DNA of 64,000 nt from Actinotalea endophytica (lineage in GTDB: Bacteria; Actinomycetota; Actinomycetes; Actinomycetales; Cellulomonadaceae), in the NCBI RefSeq assembly GCF_025717005.1, contig NZ_JAOVZU010000008.1, positions 161,312 through 225,311 of the forward strand, written 5' to 3'. Every line of letters begins with the position of its first letter. The first letter of the stretch is position 1. Made by a program: the position numbers and the translations under genes. This document shows positions 14,636 to 22,808 of this stretch, piece by piece. The notes under the pieces are model-generated. The model saw only the letters and a list, made by a program, of their open reading frames with translations, had not been told where the DNA came from and did not search any database.

Positions 14636-17158
14636 CAGGACGCCGGCCAGCGCTGCGGCCGGGTCGACGCCCTGCCGGATCGCCGCGTGCAGGTGTGGTG
14701 CGAGGTCGGCTGCGACGTCGTCGCGCAGCGGGGTCAGGGCCGCCACGACGTTCTCGGCGCCGAGCCGCAGCAGCACGCTCGCCATGCCGAGCGCCTCGCC
14801 ACCTGGCCGCACGGTGGACCGGCCGACCTCGCACGCCGAGAGCACCACGACCGACCCACGCAGGTCCGCACCCTCGAGCTCGTGCGCGAACAGCGGGCCG
14901 TCGGCGAGCCGTACCCAGGAGAAGAGCGGGTTGTCGGGCTCGTGACGACCGTGCACCGCGAGGTGGACCACGCCGGCGCTGCGCAGACCGGCTGCGACCG
15001 ACTCCGTGGCCGCGGCAGCACCTGCCAGCACGGTGGCGTCGCCCCACGCACGGGCCACCGCTGCGGCTTCGTCCTCGGCAAGCGTGAGCCCGGGTCCGGC
15101 CACCGCCAGCACGCCGTCCTTGCGCGGCGCCGGCGCCTGCGCGGTCAGCCGGCTCCCCACGCTGGTCGCGAGCCCCCGGCGGGAGGGCAGCAGGCCCCAC
15201 GGCAGGGCGACGAACGTGCCGCCGGCCGCCAGCTGCACGGGACCGTGCAGGTCCAGCGGCGCGAGCAGGAGCTCGTCGAGCCTGGCCAGCCCGCGCTCGA
15301 GCGAGCCTCGCACCACGGCCCGCAGCGCGTCGGGCAGGTGAACCCCGGCCAGTGCTCGCAGGTCCGCGTCCACCCGGCGCGCGGCCGCAGCCACCACGTC
15401 GACCTCGGCGAGGTGGTGCAGCCGGACCCCGTCGCCGTCCACCACGACCGCATGCACCTGGCCGCCGATGCCGACGAGGTCGACCACCGCCTCGTCGCCG
15501 CCCGCCAGCTCGTCGACCAGCCGGGCCGCGGTCGGCGCCTCCGGCGGCCCGACCTCGCCGTCGAGATGCCACGACCGTTGGCGCGCCGCGGTGCGCAACC
15601 GCTCGACCTCCCGGTGCGCCTCCGCACGGTCCGCGTGGCTGTCCGGCGGGAGCAGGCGTTCCCGCTCGACGGCGAACCTGAGCTCGGCAAGGAGCTCGGC
15701 CAGTGCCGGGTCGGACGGCGGGCGGACCCGCGCCGGGCCGGCGAACGTCGCCCGCCCTCGCTCGACCGCGTCGAGCACTCGGGCCGCGTCCCCGGAGCTG
15801 AGCGCAGCAGCACTCTCGACGACCACGAGCCGCTCACCGTGCACGGCCGCCGCGGTCACGGCCTCGACCGAGCCGAACTGCCGGCGGTGCGCCGCGAGGA
15901 GCCGCTGACCGGCCCGGACCTCGCGACGACCGTCCGACGCGCGACCGTTCGCGAACGCCAGCTCGGCGCGGACCGCGCGCAGCCCGAGGGCCAGGGTGAG
16001 CGGGTCGCGGGCACGGGCTCGGCCCGCGGCCTCGAGTGCTGCCGCCGCCTCGCGCCGATGCCCGCCAGTGACCAGGGCCGACGCCCCGACCACCTGTGCC
16101 GCGCGCACGACCGAGCGGGGGCTGCCCGCGGCCTCGAGCCGGCCCGCGAGGTCGGCCGACCGCCGCGCGATCCGCGCGCACGCGGCCCGGTCGGGTGCGT
16201 CGAGGACCAGGTCCAGCCGCGCCCGCAGCTCGGCGAGCTCCGCGCGGGCAGCCCACGAGACGTTGCCACGCCGCGCGAGGCGTCGTTTGGCTCCGAGCGC
16301 CCAGCGCAGGGCCGCCTGCGGTCGGTGCAGCAGCAGAGCGCACTCCGACCGCACGAGCTCGGCCTGGGCCAGGTCCAGCGAGAGGCGCTGGGCCGCGAAG
16401 AGCTCGGCGGCCTGGGCCAGGGTCTCGTCGGCCTCGTGCACGAGCCCCGCCTCGAGCAGCACCTGCGCACGGTCCGCGAGCGCGACCCCGAGCGAGACGT
16501 CCCCCGGGCTCTCGGCCGCCCTGGCCATCGTGGCGAGCGCCCGGGGCAGGTCGCCCGCGAGGAACTCGGCGTAGCCGAGGTTGTGCCGCGCCTTGAAACC
16601 GAGACCGTGCTCGCCGAGGCCGTCGGCCAGCTCCGCACACGCCCGCAGGTCCGCCCTGGCGGGCTCGATCTCGCCGAGCTCGAGACGCAGCGAGCCGCGG
16701 TTGAGCAGGATCCGGCAGGCGTCGATCGGCTCCGCGTCGCCCAGCCGGGCCGCCGCACGGTCCAGCGCGGCCAGGGCACGCGCGGTGTCCCCCGACCGGA
16801 GCCACAGCAGCCCCTGCTGACCGGCGACCGCGACCCGGAGCGCGTCGGCACCTGCCACGGCCGCCCAGCGGTCGGCGTCGCCGAGCACGGCCAGACCGGC
16901 GTCGACGTCGGCGCGGAGCTCGAACTCGCTCATCACCCGGCCGAGCAGGGCGCGAGCGCGCAGGTACGCGCGCTCCGCGGTCTCCCGGTCGGGGTCGGCG
17001 CTGCCGTCACCGACGGCGTCGAGCACCCGCCGGAAGTACCGTCCGGCCACCGCGGGCCGGCCGTCGGCGTTGCTCTTCAGGCCGGCCGCCAGCAGGCCGC
17101 GGACGGGCTCGAGCGGGTCCGGCCCGCCCGTCCCCGCGCTCGTGCCGCCCCGACCCAC
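14564..17158 (-). CDS. TPR-CHAT protease-like protein
   Basis: About 864 residues. The N-terminal two thirds is a long Ala/Leu/Arg-rich helical solenoid typical of degenerate TPR repeats (for example ALAALDRAAARLGDAEPI and DLPRALATMARAAE). The C-terminal third is a CHAT domain of the caspase-like clan CD. The His is in VHLAVHGRHEPDNP (His736) and the Cys in VVVLSACEVG (Cys776), so the dyad is intact. CHAT proteins are often triggered proteases in conflict or signalling systems. The start is uncertain: GTG 17156-17158 is chosen because it leaves a 100-base gap to the preceding S8 gene and begins just before conserved-looking helical sequence. It is the last gene of the sigma operon; its 3' end overlaps the opposing S8 homologue by 72 bases. 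Confidence 0.85.
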   Translation of the reverse strand: MGRGGTSAGTGGPDPLEPVRGLLAAGLKSNADGRPAVAGRYFRRVLDAVGDGSADPDRETAERAYLRARALLGRVMSEFELRADVDAGLAVLGDADRWAAVAGADALRVAVAGQQGLLWLRSGDTARALAALDRAAARLGDAEPIDACRILLNRGSLRLELGEIEPARADLRACAELADGLGEHGLGFKARHNLGYAEFLAGDLPRALATMARAAESPGDVSLGVALADRAQVLLEAGLVHEADETLAQAAELFAAQRLSLDLAQAELVRSECALLLHRPQAALRWALGAKRRLARRGNVSWAARAELAELRARLDLVLDAPDRAACARIARRSADLAGRLEAAGSPRSVVRAAQVVGASALVTGGHRREAAAALEAAGRARARDPLTLALGLRAVRAELAFANGRASDGRREVRAGQRLLAAHRRQFGSVEAVTAAAVHGERLVVVESAAALSSGDAARVLDAVERGRATFAGPARVRPPSDPALAELLAELRFAVERERLLPPDSHADRAEAHREVERLRTAARQRSWHLDGEVGPPEAPTAARLVDELAGGDEAVVDLVGIGGQVHAVVVDGDGVRLHHLAEVDVVAAAARRVDADLRALAGVHLPDALRAVVRGSLERGLARLDELLLAPLDLHGPVQLAAGGTFVALPWGLLPSRRGLATSVGSRLTAQAPAPRKDGVLAVAGPGLTLAEDEAAAVARAWGDATVLAGAAAATESVAAGLRSAGVVHLAVHGRHEPDNPLFSWVRLADGPLFAHELEGADLRGSVVVLSACEVGRSTVRPGGEALGMASVLLRLGAENVVAALTPLRDDVAADLAPHLHAAIRQGVDPAAALAGVLSAAEEPVPLACFGARAGVDPGEV

Positions 17159-17258
17159 CGGCTGATCATCCCGCCGTGCCGAGTCCGTGTCACGACGACA
17201 CGGGACGGCCGACCGGGGAGCCCGATGACGGCGGTCGGCCGCGCCCGCGGTACGCGAC

Positions 17259-18938
17259 CTACGGCAACGGGAGGCCGGTCGCCGCGACGATCGCGTGCCA
17301 CGCCGCCTCGCGACGTTCCTTGGCCCGCGCCTGCCAGTCCGCGCCGCCCCCGCCGCCGGCCGCACGCCGCCGGAGCAGCTCCTCGGCGAGGTCGCCGGCC
17401 ATCACGGGGGCCGCGAACGAGGTGCCGCTCCACACCCCGAAGCCGCCGGTGAACCCGTCGGGGTCGACCGTCGCCCGCGTCTCACGCGGCCGCAGGCCGC
17501 GCAGCGCAACGGTGGGTGTCAGGGAGCCGTTCATCGTGACCGGGAACGTGCTGACCACCGCGGCCCCCGTGCGCAGCGCCGTCACCCAGTCCCCGTCGTT
17601 GCTCATCAGCGCCGTCGAGCCGTCCGGGTTGAGCGCACCGACGGTCACCACCGGCGGCAGGTCCCACGATCCGGGGGTGACCGGTGTCGGCGGGTCCCAC
17701 GAGCTCAGCCGGGGCGCGAACGCCGCGGGGTAGCACGGCCGCGTGGTCGCGTCGTTGCCCGCCGAGACCACGACGGCCACGCCGTAGCGGGCGAGCGCGT
17801 CGAGCAGCGCGCGGAACGGGCCGTCGAACTCGGCGTCCTCCGGGCGCTCGTGGTAGTAGCCGAGCGAGAGGGTCAGGACGTCGACCGGGTGGCAGCCGGG
17901 CCGCCCGAGCAGACCGAGCAGGTGGAAGAGGAGCACTCGGCGCAGACCGGTGAGCAGGTCGGACTCCGCGATCATCCCGTCACCGCCGTACAGCCGGCAG
18001 GCGAGCACGGTCGAGTCGGGGCACCGCTGGTGCACGAGGCCGGTGATGAAGGTTCCGTGCGGCGCGCAGGAGTCGAGGCTGCCGGTCAGCGGGCGCCCGT
18101 CCATCCCGCCGACGTCGGCGTCGCGCCAGTGCGGCTCGGTCGGTGGGTACGGGCCGATCGGGACGCCGAGCACCTGCGGGTCACGCACCACGGTGTCGCC
18201 GACGAACCAGGGGTGCTCGCCGGCACCGGTGTCGAGCACGACCACCACCGGCCGCGCCGGCCCCTTGCCGGAACCGTCCACCGTGGCGTCCGGGTACCGC
18301 CTCGAGGGCGCCGGGCCGACCCACGCGACCGGGCTGCGGCCCCCGCTCCCGGCGCGGGCGTACTCGCCCACGGCGTCAGGCGCCGTGTACGGGTGGGGCT
18401 CGGTGTAGGGGTGGGGCTCGGTGTACGGGTGCGGCTCGGTGTAGGGATGGGGCTCGGTGTACGGGTGCGGCTCGGTGTACGGGTTCCCGACGATCCCCGT
18501 GGCGACCACGAGGTGGTCGAGCGACGCGAGCACACCGGCCTTGTCGACCAGCGCCTCCAGCACCGGCCACACGTCGACCGGCTCGGCGATCGCACGGTTC
18601 TCCAGCTGGGCGGTGTAGCCGAAGGCCGCGTAGAGCTCGGCCGCGAGCTCCTCGGGCAGATCCGCCTGGCGCAGCAGCTCGAGGTCGCGCTCGTCGCGGG
18701 CGTCGAGACTCACCCGCAGACCCCGCTCCTCGGCGAGCTCCTCGAGCACCTGCCAGCCTTCCGACCCCGGCGCCCCGGCCATCAGGAGCCGGTCACGCAG
18801 GTACCACGTGGTCTGCACCGGCATGGCCTGCGGTCGCTGCGGCGCCGTCGCCGGGTCCAGCCGGAGCAGGCGACCCGCCCAGGAGCGGGGCAGATCCCCG
18901 TACGCACCCTCGTCGGCCCGGCCGTCGTTCTCCACCAT
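17259..18938 (-). CDS. Cytoplasmic S8 (subtilisin) peptidase with PYTEPH repeats
   Basis: 559 residues with no signal peptide or membrane segment, so probably cytoplasmic, unusual for subtilases. An N-terminal region (1-150) of unknown fold is followed by a hexapeptide linker, PYTEPH five times then PYTAPD (about 153-188). The peptidase domain has Asp236 (VVVLDTGAGEHP), His294 (APHGTFITGL), Asn395 (VVSAGND) and Ser507 (SGTSFAAP), all present, so it should be active. A large insertion lies between His and Asn. It sits 39 bases after the 160-aa protein gene and 100 bases before TPR-CHAT, in one operon with the sigma factor. There is no recognisable propeptide. Confidence 0.9.
   Translation of the reverse strand: MVENDGRADEGAYGDLPRSWAGRLLRLDPATAPQRPQAMPVQTTWYLRDRLLMAGAPGSEGWQVLEELAEERGLRVSLDARDERDLELLRQADLPEELAAELYAAFGYTAQLENRAIAEPVDVWPVLEALVDKAGVLASLDHLVVATGIVGNPYTEPHPYTEPHPYTEPHPYTEPHPYTEPHPYTAPDAVGEYARAGSGGRSPVAWVGPAPSRRYPDATVDGSGKGPARPVVVVLDTGAGEHPWFVGDTVVRDPQVLGVPIGPYPPTEPHWRDADVGGMDGRPLTGSLDSCAPHGTFITGLVHQRCPDSTVLACRLYGGDGMIAESDLLTGLRRVLLFHLLGLLGRPGCHPVDVLTLSLGYYHERPEDAEFDGPFRALLDALARYGVAVVVSAGNDATTRPCYPAAFAPRLSSWDPPTPVTPGSWDLPPVVTVGALNPDGSTALMSNDGDWVTALRTGAAVVSTFPVTMNGSLTPTVALRGLRPRETRATVDPDGFTGGFGVWSGTSFAAPVMAGDLAEELLRRRAAGGGGGADWQARAKERREAAWHAIVAATGLPLP
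18385..18492. repeat. 18-bp in-frame tandem repeat encoding PYTEPH
   Basis: Five close copies of an 18-base unit plus a partial sixth (18385-18402, 18403-18420, 18421-18438, 18439-18456, 18457-18474, 18475-18492), inside the S8 gene. Units differ mainly at synonymous positions (CCG/CCC, CAC/CAT), so the amino-acid repeat is kept while the DNA drifts. The copy number is likely variable between strains. Confidence 0.95.
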
Positions 18939-18977
18939 CTACGCCTCCTCGCGCATGCCTCGCACGTCGTTGACTCT

Positions 18978-19460
18978 CTAGAGCTCGATCACCGGCGTGC
19001 TGACCGCCGGCCCGGTGCCGTCCGTGCGCCGGAGCACCAGGCTCGCCGGCCCGCGGGGCAGGTCCTCGATGACGAAGCAGCCCTCGTCGTCGGACTCGGT
19101 GCGGACCTCGCCCTCCGGACGCAGCACGTCCACGGTGCACCGCATCGCGGGCGCCACCCAGCCGTCGATCCGCACGCCGGCCTCGCCGGGCGACACGGTG
19201 ATCATGACGGTGCAGGGGTCGGCCGTGAACGTGATCGTCCGGGCCGTCACCGTCTCCTCGCCACGCAGGGCGAGCTCCGGGGTCTCCATCCGCACCAGCT
19301 CGACCATCTCGGCCTGCAGGTCGGCGAGCGTGAGGGCGAAGAGCGAACGCTCCGCCAGCCCGTCGGGCACCGGGTCCACCTGCTGCACCACACGGCCCAG
19401 GTGCGTCAGCAGCTCCCGATCGCGGGCATCCATCACCTCGTCGGGCGAGTACTCGCTCAT
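18978..19460 (-). CDS. Helix plus beta-sandwich protein coupled to the sigma factor
   Basis: 160 residues, not assigned to a named family. Residues 1-65 are charged and helical (DRELLTHLGRVVQQVDPVPD, ERSLFALTLADLQAEMVELV). Residues 68-160 are beta-rich and resemble carboxypeptidase-regulatory or CNA-B-like sandwiches (VRIDGWVAP, GEVRTESDDEGCFVIEDLPR). There is no zinc-binding anti-sigma motif and no membrane helix. Its ATG overlaps the sigma stop by 4 bases (ATGA), so it is probably made in fixed ratio with the sigma factor. Position suggests an unconventional anti-sigma factor, or a protease substrate that holds the sigma factor; this is inference. Confidence 0.8.
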   Translation of the reverse strand: MSEYSPDEVMDARDRELLTHLGRVVQQVDPVPDGLAERSLFALTLADLQAEMVELVRMETPELALRGEETVTARTITFTADPCTVMITVSPGEAGVRIDGWVAPAMRCTVDVLRPEGEVRTESDDEGCFVIEDLPRGPASLVLRRTDGTGPAVSTPVIEL

Positions 19461-20077
19461 GCCCACTCCCACCTCTCGTCCTGGTCCAGCAACGTGCGCA
19501 GCTTGGCGAGGCACCGGCCCCTGGTGACGCCGACCGCGGTCACCTTCATGCCGGTCACCTCCGCGATCGCCCGGTAGTCCGGCCGGTCGGCGCTCGCCAC
19601 GAAGCGGAGGATCTGCTGGCATCGCGCCGGCAGCCGCAGGAACACCTGCCAGAGACGGCTGTCGCGGTCGTGGGTGAGGACCTCGGCCTCCGGGCCCGGC
19701 GACGGCGACGGCAGCTCGCCGGCCTCGTCGGTGTCGTCCGGAAGCTCGCGCGTGTGCGCCTGGTCCCCGCGCTGACGGCGGACCGCCAGCCACGCCGCAC
19801 GCCGCGCGCTGACCAGCAGCCAGGCGAGCAGGGCCTCCGGCTCGCGGATCGTCCCGGTGTGCCGCACGAAGGAGAGCCACACACCCTGCACGACGTCCTC
19901 GGCGTCCTCGCGCGGCACGCCCTGGCCGCGCACCACGTGCCACAGCAGCGGCGTCGCCTCGTGGACGAAGTCCTCCAGGGGTGCGGTGCGTCCCTCGCGG
20001 TACGCGAGCAGCGCGAGCGCCGCCCGGTCCCCGAGGGTCGTGTCGCCGGTGTGTCCCGTCATCGCCTGCCGATTCAT
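19457..20077 (-). CDS. ECF-type RNA polymerase sigma factor
   Basis: 206 residues. The region 2 segment is about residues 25-95 (FVHEATPLLWHVVRGQGV, EDAEDVVQGVWLSFVRH, ALLAWLLVSARRAAW). The region 4 helix-turn-helix is at the C-terminus (RLPARCQQILRF, DYRAIAEVTGMKVTAVGVTR). There is no region 1 or 3 of the housekeeping type. The start ATG 20075-20077 is chosen; ATG 20062 is possible and neither has a strong ribosome binding site. It is the first gene of the operon sigma, 160-aa protein, S8 peptidase, TPR-CHAT. No classical anti-sigma gene adjoins. The motif at 20245-20256 suggests autoregulation. Confidence 0.88.
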   Translation of the reverse strand: MNRQAMTGHTGDTTLGDRAALALLAYREGRTAPLEDFVHEATPLLWHVVRGQGVPREDAEDVVQGVWLSFVRHTGTIREPEALLAWLLVSARRAAWLAVRRQRGDQAHTRELPDDTDEAGELPSPSPGPEAEVLTHDRDSRLWQVFLRLPARCQQILRFVASADRPDYRAIAEVTGMKVTAVGVTRGRCLAKLRTLLDQDERWEWA

Positions 20078-20244
20078 CGACGGCCGTCCCGCCCACTCGG
20101 CGGCGGTCCCGCCAGAGTTGTCGAGACTACGGTCGCCGCGGTGGCCACGCCAGGGGTGCAGGGTGCGCGCATCGGCCACCTCCCGGGGTCGTGGGCGCCT
20201 GCTGCGGCGGACCCGTTCACCCTGGAGGGAGGTCGTCGAGCACC

Positions 20245-20256
20245 GTTTGTGACAAC
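20245..20256 (-). promoter_or_regulatory. Shared GTTGTCACAAAC element upstream of the sigma gene
   Basis: On the minus strand GTTGTCACAAAC, 168 bases upstream of the sigma ATG. It is identical over 12 bases to the element at 13729-13740 upstream of the S8 homologue. It is the most recognisable feature in the 324-base divergent gap 20078-20401, which otherwise holds only untranslated leaders of the sigma and asparaginase genes. Confidence 0.6.
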
Positions 20257-20401
20257 CCCCGGTGTGCGGTGCGTCACACGGTGGCACGCGGCCCACGAGG
20301 TGCCCCACACCTCGCACCGGCGCACGCGGTGACGGCGCGCGAGACGCACCGCGCGCCGAGCCGGTGGTGCGGCACACTCACCCCGACGAGAGGAGGGGCG
20401 C

Positions 20402-21343
20402 GTGGCCCATCCGCTGGACGCCGCCGGCTGCGTGGAGCTGGCCGTGCAGGACCGCAACGGCCTCGACGAGTCGAGGCACCTGGGCGCTGTCGTGGTCGTC
20501 GATCCGGACGGCGTCGTGCTCGAGTCGCACGGCGACATGACGGCGGCGGTCTACCCGCGGTCGTCGCTCAAGCCCTTCCAGGCCGCGGCGTCGCTCGCGG
20601 CCGGAGCACCCCTCGACCAGCTCCAGCGCGTGCTCGCCTGCGCCAGCCACGCCGGCACCGACGAACACGTGGCCGTGGTCGCCGGCACCCTCGCCGCGGC
20701 GGGCCTCGACGAGCACGCCCTGGGCTGCCCGGCACGCGCTCCCCTGGACCCGGCGACCGCCGCGCGGGTCGAGCCGAGCCGGATCCGGATGAACTGCTCG
20801 GGCAAGCACGCCGCGTTCCTGTCCGCCTGCGCGGCGGCAGGCTGGGACCCGGCGACCTACCTCGAGCCCGAGCACCCGATGCAACGCGCCGTCGTCGCGA
20901 CCCTCGAGGAGTACTGCGGCGAACGCATCGCGCACAGCGGGGTCGACGGGTGCGGCGCCCCCACGCACGCGCTGACCCTGCCCGCCCTGGCACGCGGTGG
21001 GGCGCGACTGCTCGGCCCCGGCAGCAGCCTCGCCGACGACGTCCGCGCGCACCCCTGGGCCCTGGACGGCCGCGGGCGGGCCAACACCCGCACGGTCGAG
21101 GCCACCGGGGCGATCGCCAAGGGCGGCGCGGAGGGCTACCTCGTGGTCGTCGCACCATCCGGCGCCGCAGCCGCGATCCGAGTCCTCGACGGCTCGCAGC
21201 GGGTCACCGGGTACGTCGCGCTCGCGCTGCTCGCCCGGTCCGGCGCGCTCGACCCCGGCCCGGTCGCGGAGCTGCTCGCCGAGCTGGCCCCGGCCCCGAC
21301 CGGTGGGGACGACGTCGTCGGCCGGTGGCGGCTGCTGGTCTGA
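20402..21343 (+). CDS. L-asparaginase, AnsA/Rhizobium type II family
   Basis: 313-residue asparaginase of the family typified by Rhizobium etli (Asparaginase_II), unrelated to the E. coli enzymes; it converts L-asparagine to aspartate and ammonia in the cytoplasm. Family motifs seen are YPRSSLKPFQA, CASHAGTDEH, RMNCSGKHAAFL and VDGCGAPTHAL; the SGKH segment contributes to the active site. The start is GTG 20402 with GAGGAGG upstream. It is transcribed alone, divergent from the sigma operon, and ends in a strong bidirectional hairpin. Confidence 0.92.
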   Translation: MAHPLDAAGCVELAVQDRNGLDESRHLGAVVVVDPDGVVLESHGDMTAAVYPRSSLKPFQAAASLAAGAPLDQLQRVLACASHAGTDEHVAVVAGTLAAAGLDEHALGCPARAPLDPATAARVEPSRIRMNCSGKHAAFLSACAAAGWDPATYLEPEHPMQRAVVATLEEYCGERIAHSGVDGCGAPTHALTLPALARGGARLLGPGSSLADDVRAHPWALDGRGRANTRTVEATGAIAKGGAEGYLVVVAPSGAAAAIRVLDGSQRVTGYVALALLARSGALDPGPVAELLAELAPAPTGGDDVVGRWRLLV

Positions 21344-21353
21344 GCACGGATGC

Positions 21354-21388
21354 GGAACGGCCCGGACCCCTCGGGTCCGGGCCGTTCC
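21354..21388. terminator. Bidirectional terminator between asparaginase and rplA
   Basis: Perfect 16-bp arms 21354-21369 and 21373-21388 with a 3-base loop. It lies 10 bases after the asparaginase stop and downstream of rplA on the other strand, so it can end both converging transcripts. Confidence 0.8.
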
Positions 21389-21410
21389 ACGTGCAGAGAG
21401 GGGAGGCGTC

Positions 21411-21476
21411 AGGCCTCGAGCCGATGCTCGGCCTGCGCTCCTCAGGCCTCGAGCCGATGCTCGGCCTGCGCTCCTC
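21411..21476. repeat. 33-bp tandem duplication at the 3' end of rplA
   Basis: Two perfect 33-base copies (21411-21443, 21444-21476), the second overlapping the rplA stop codon. The unit starts AGGCCTCGAGCCGATGCTCG. It looks like a slippage duplication of the last codon, the stop and the first UTR bases. Confidence 0.95.
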
Positions 21477-22197
21477 AGGCCTCGTCGGCCTCCTCGACCG
21501 TGAGGTTGCGCGTCTTGTTCGGGTCCAGCGGGACGCTCGGGCCCATCGTCGTGGTGACGAAGGCCTTCGTGATGTACCGGCCCTTCGACGCCGCCGGCTT
21601 CAGACGCAGGACCTCGTCCAGCGCCGCGGCGTAGTTCTCCACCAGCGCGGTGTCCGAGAACGACGCCTTGCCGATGATGAAGTGCAGGTTCGCGTGCTTG
21701 TCGACGCGGAACTCGATCTTGCCGCCCTTGATCTCGGACACGGCCTTGGCCACGTCCATCGTCACGGTGCCGGTCTTCGGGTTCGGCATCAGGCCGCGCG
21801 GGCCGAGCACCTTGCCGAGACGACCGACCTTGCCCATCAGGTCCGGCGTCGCGACCGCGGAGTCGAAGTCCGTGTAGCCGTCGGCGACCTTGGCGATGAG
21901 CTCGTCGCCGCCGACCTCGTCCGCACCGGCGTCGAGCGCCTGCTGCGCACGCTCACCGACCGCGAACACGATCACGCGGGCGGTCTTGCCCGTGCCGTGC
22001 GGCAGGTTGACCGTGCCACGGACCATCTGGTCGGCCTTGCGGGGGTCCACACCGAGGCGGAACGCGACCTCGACGGTCGAGTCGTACTTCGTGGTGGAGG
22101 TCTTCTGCGCCAGGCGGATCGCCTCGAGCGGCGCGTAGAGCCGCGTCCGGTCGATCGTCCCCGCGGCGGCGCGGTAGGCCTTGCCGTGCTGTGCCAT
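21475..22197 (-). CDS. rplA: 50S ribosomal protein L1
   Basis: 240-residue L1 of the mobile E-site stalk, starting at ATG (22195-22197), [13 protein letters not shown]. The landmarks [27 protein letters not shown] and [17 protein letters not shown] are present. It follows rplK by 82 bases. In many bacteria L1 represses the rplKA mRNA; no such target was identified here. Its 3' end carries the tandem duplication noted separately. Confidence 0.98.
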   Translation of the reverse strand: MAQHGKAYRAAAGTIDRTRLYAPLEAIRLAQKTSTTKYDSTVEVAFRLGVDPRKADQMVRGTVNLPHGTGKTARVIVFAVGERAQQALDAGADEVGGDELIAKVADGYTDFDSAVATPDLMGKVGRLGKVLGPRGLMPNPKTGTVTMDVAKAVSEIKGGKIEFRVDKHANLHFIIGKASFSDTALVENYAAALDEVLRLKPAASKGRYITKAFVTTTMGPSVPLDPNKTRNLTVEEADEA

Positions 22198-22279
22198 TGC
22201 GTTCTCCTTCAGTCGTGGTCGTCGGGCCGCACAGGGCCCTGCCACTGGACGGGTGCGCCGGTCGGCGCGCCCGGGTCGG

Positions 22280-22711
22280 TCACTCGGTGACCGTGATGCC
22301 CATCGAGCGGGCGGTGCCGGCGATGATCTTCGTCGCCGCGTCGAGGTCGTTCGCGTTGAGGTCGGCCATCTTGGTCTCGGCGATCTCGCGCGCCTGAGCG
22401 GTCGTGATCGAGGCGACCTTGGTGGTGTGCGGGGTCGGCGAACCCTTCGCGACACCGGCGGCCTTCTTGATCAGCTCGGCGGCCGGCGGGGTCTTCAGGA
22501 CGAAGGTGAACGAGCGGTCCTCGTACACCGTGATCTCGACCGGGATGACGTTGCCGCGCTGCGACTCGGTCGCCGCGTTGTACGCCTTGCAGAACTCCAT
22601 GATGTTGACGCCGTGCTGACCGAGCGCCGGGCCGATCGGCGGCGCGGGGTTGGCGGCACCAGCGTTGATCTGGAGCTTGATCAGGCCGGAGACCTTCTTC
22701 TTCGGGGGCAT
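22280..22711 (-). CDS. rplK: 50S ribosomal protein L11
   Basis: 143-residue L11 of the GTPase-associated centre, beginning [20 protein letters not shown]. The proline-rich [20 protein letters not shown] is the thiostrepton-contacting N-terminal domain and is wild type. The C-terminal RNA-binding domain ends [10 protein letters not shown]. It lies 97 bases after nusG. Confidence 0.98.
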   Translation of the reverse strand: MPPKKKVSGLIKLQINAGAANPAPPIGPALGQHGVNIMEFCKAYNAATESQRGNVIPVEITVYEDRSFTFVLKTPPAAELIKKAAGVAKGSPTPHTTKVASITTAQAREIAETKMADLNANDLDAATKIIAGTARSMGITVTE

Positions 22712-22808
22712 GTGCCTTCCGTTCCGTGTCGTGGGCCGACGCCGTGGGCGATGACCCGGTTGCATGCCCGGCCGGCGAGCGCCGGTCGAGCGGAGGTGAG
22801 CCGTTCGC

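Noticed and set aside
14687-17452. 921-codon plus-strand open frame opposite the CHAT gene
   Set aside because: Translation is Arg/Gln/Gly-rich without motifs, whereas the minus strand has an intact CHAT dyad.
18385-18492. Possible CRISPR or intergenic repeat in the S8 gene
   Set aside because: The repeat is in frame, without spacers, and encodes a clean hexapeptide.
14564-20077. Type III-E CRISPR (Craspase-like) locus
   Set aside because: TPR-CHAT and a sigma factor are present, but there is no gRAMP/Cas7-11, Csx30, Cas1/2 or CRISPR array in the window; only the analogy is kept.
13418-21474. Mobile-element origin of the sigma/CHAT island
   Set aside because: No integrase, transposase, flanking repeats or tRNA boundary; base composition by eye matches neighbours.
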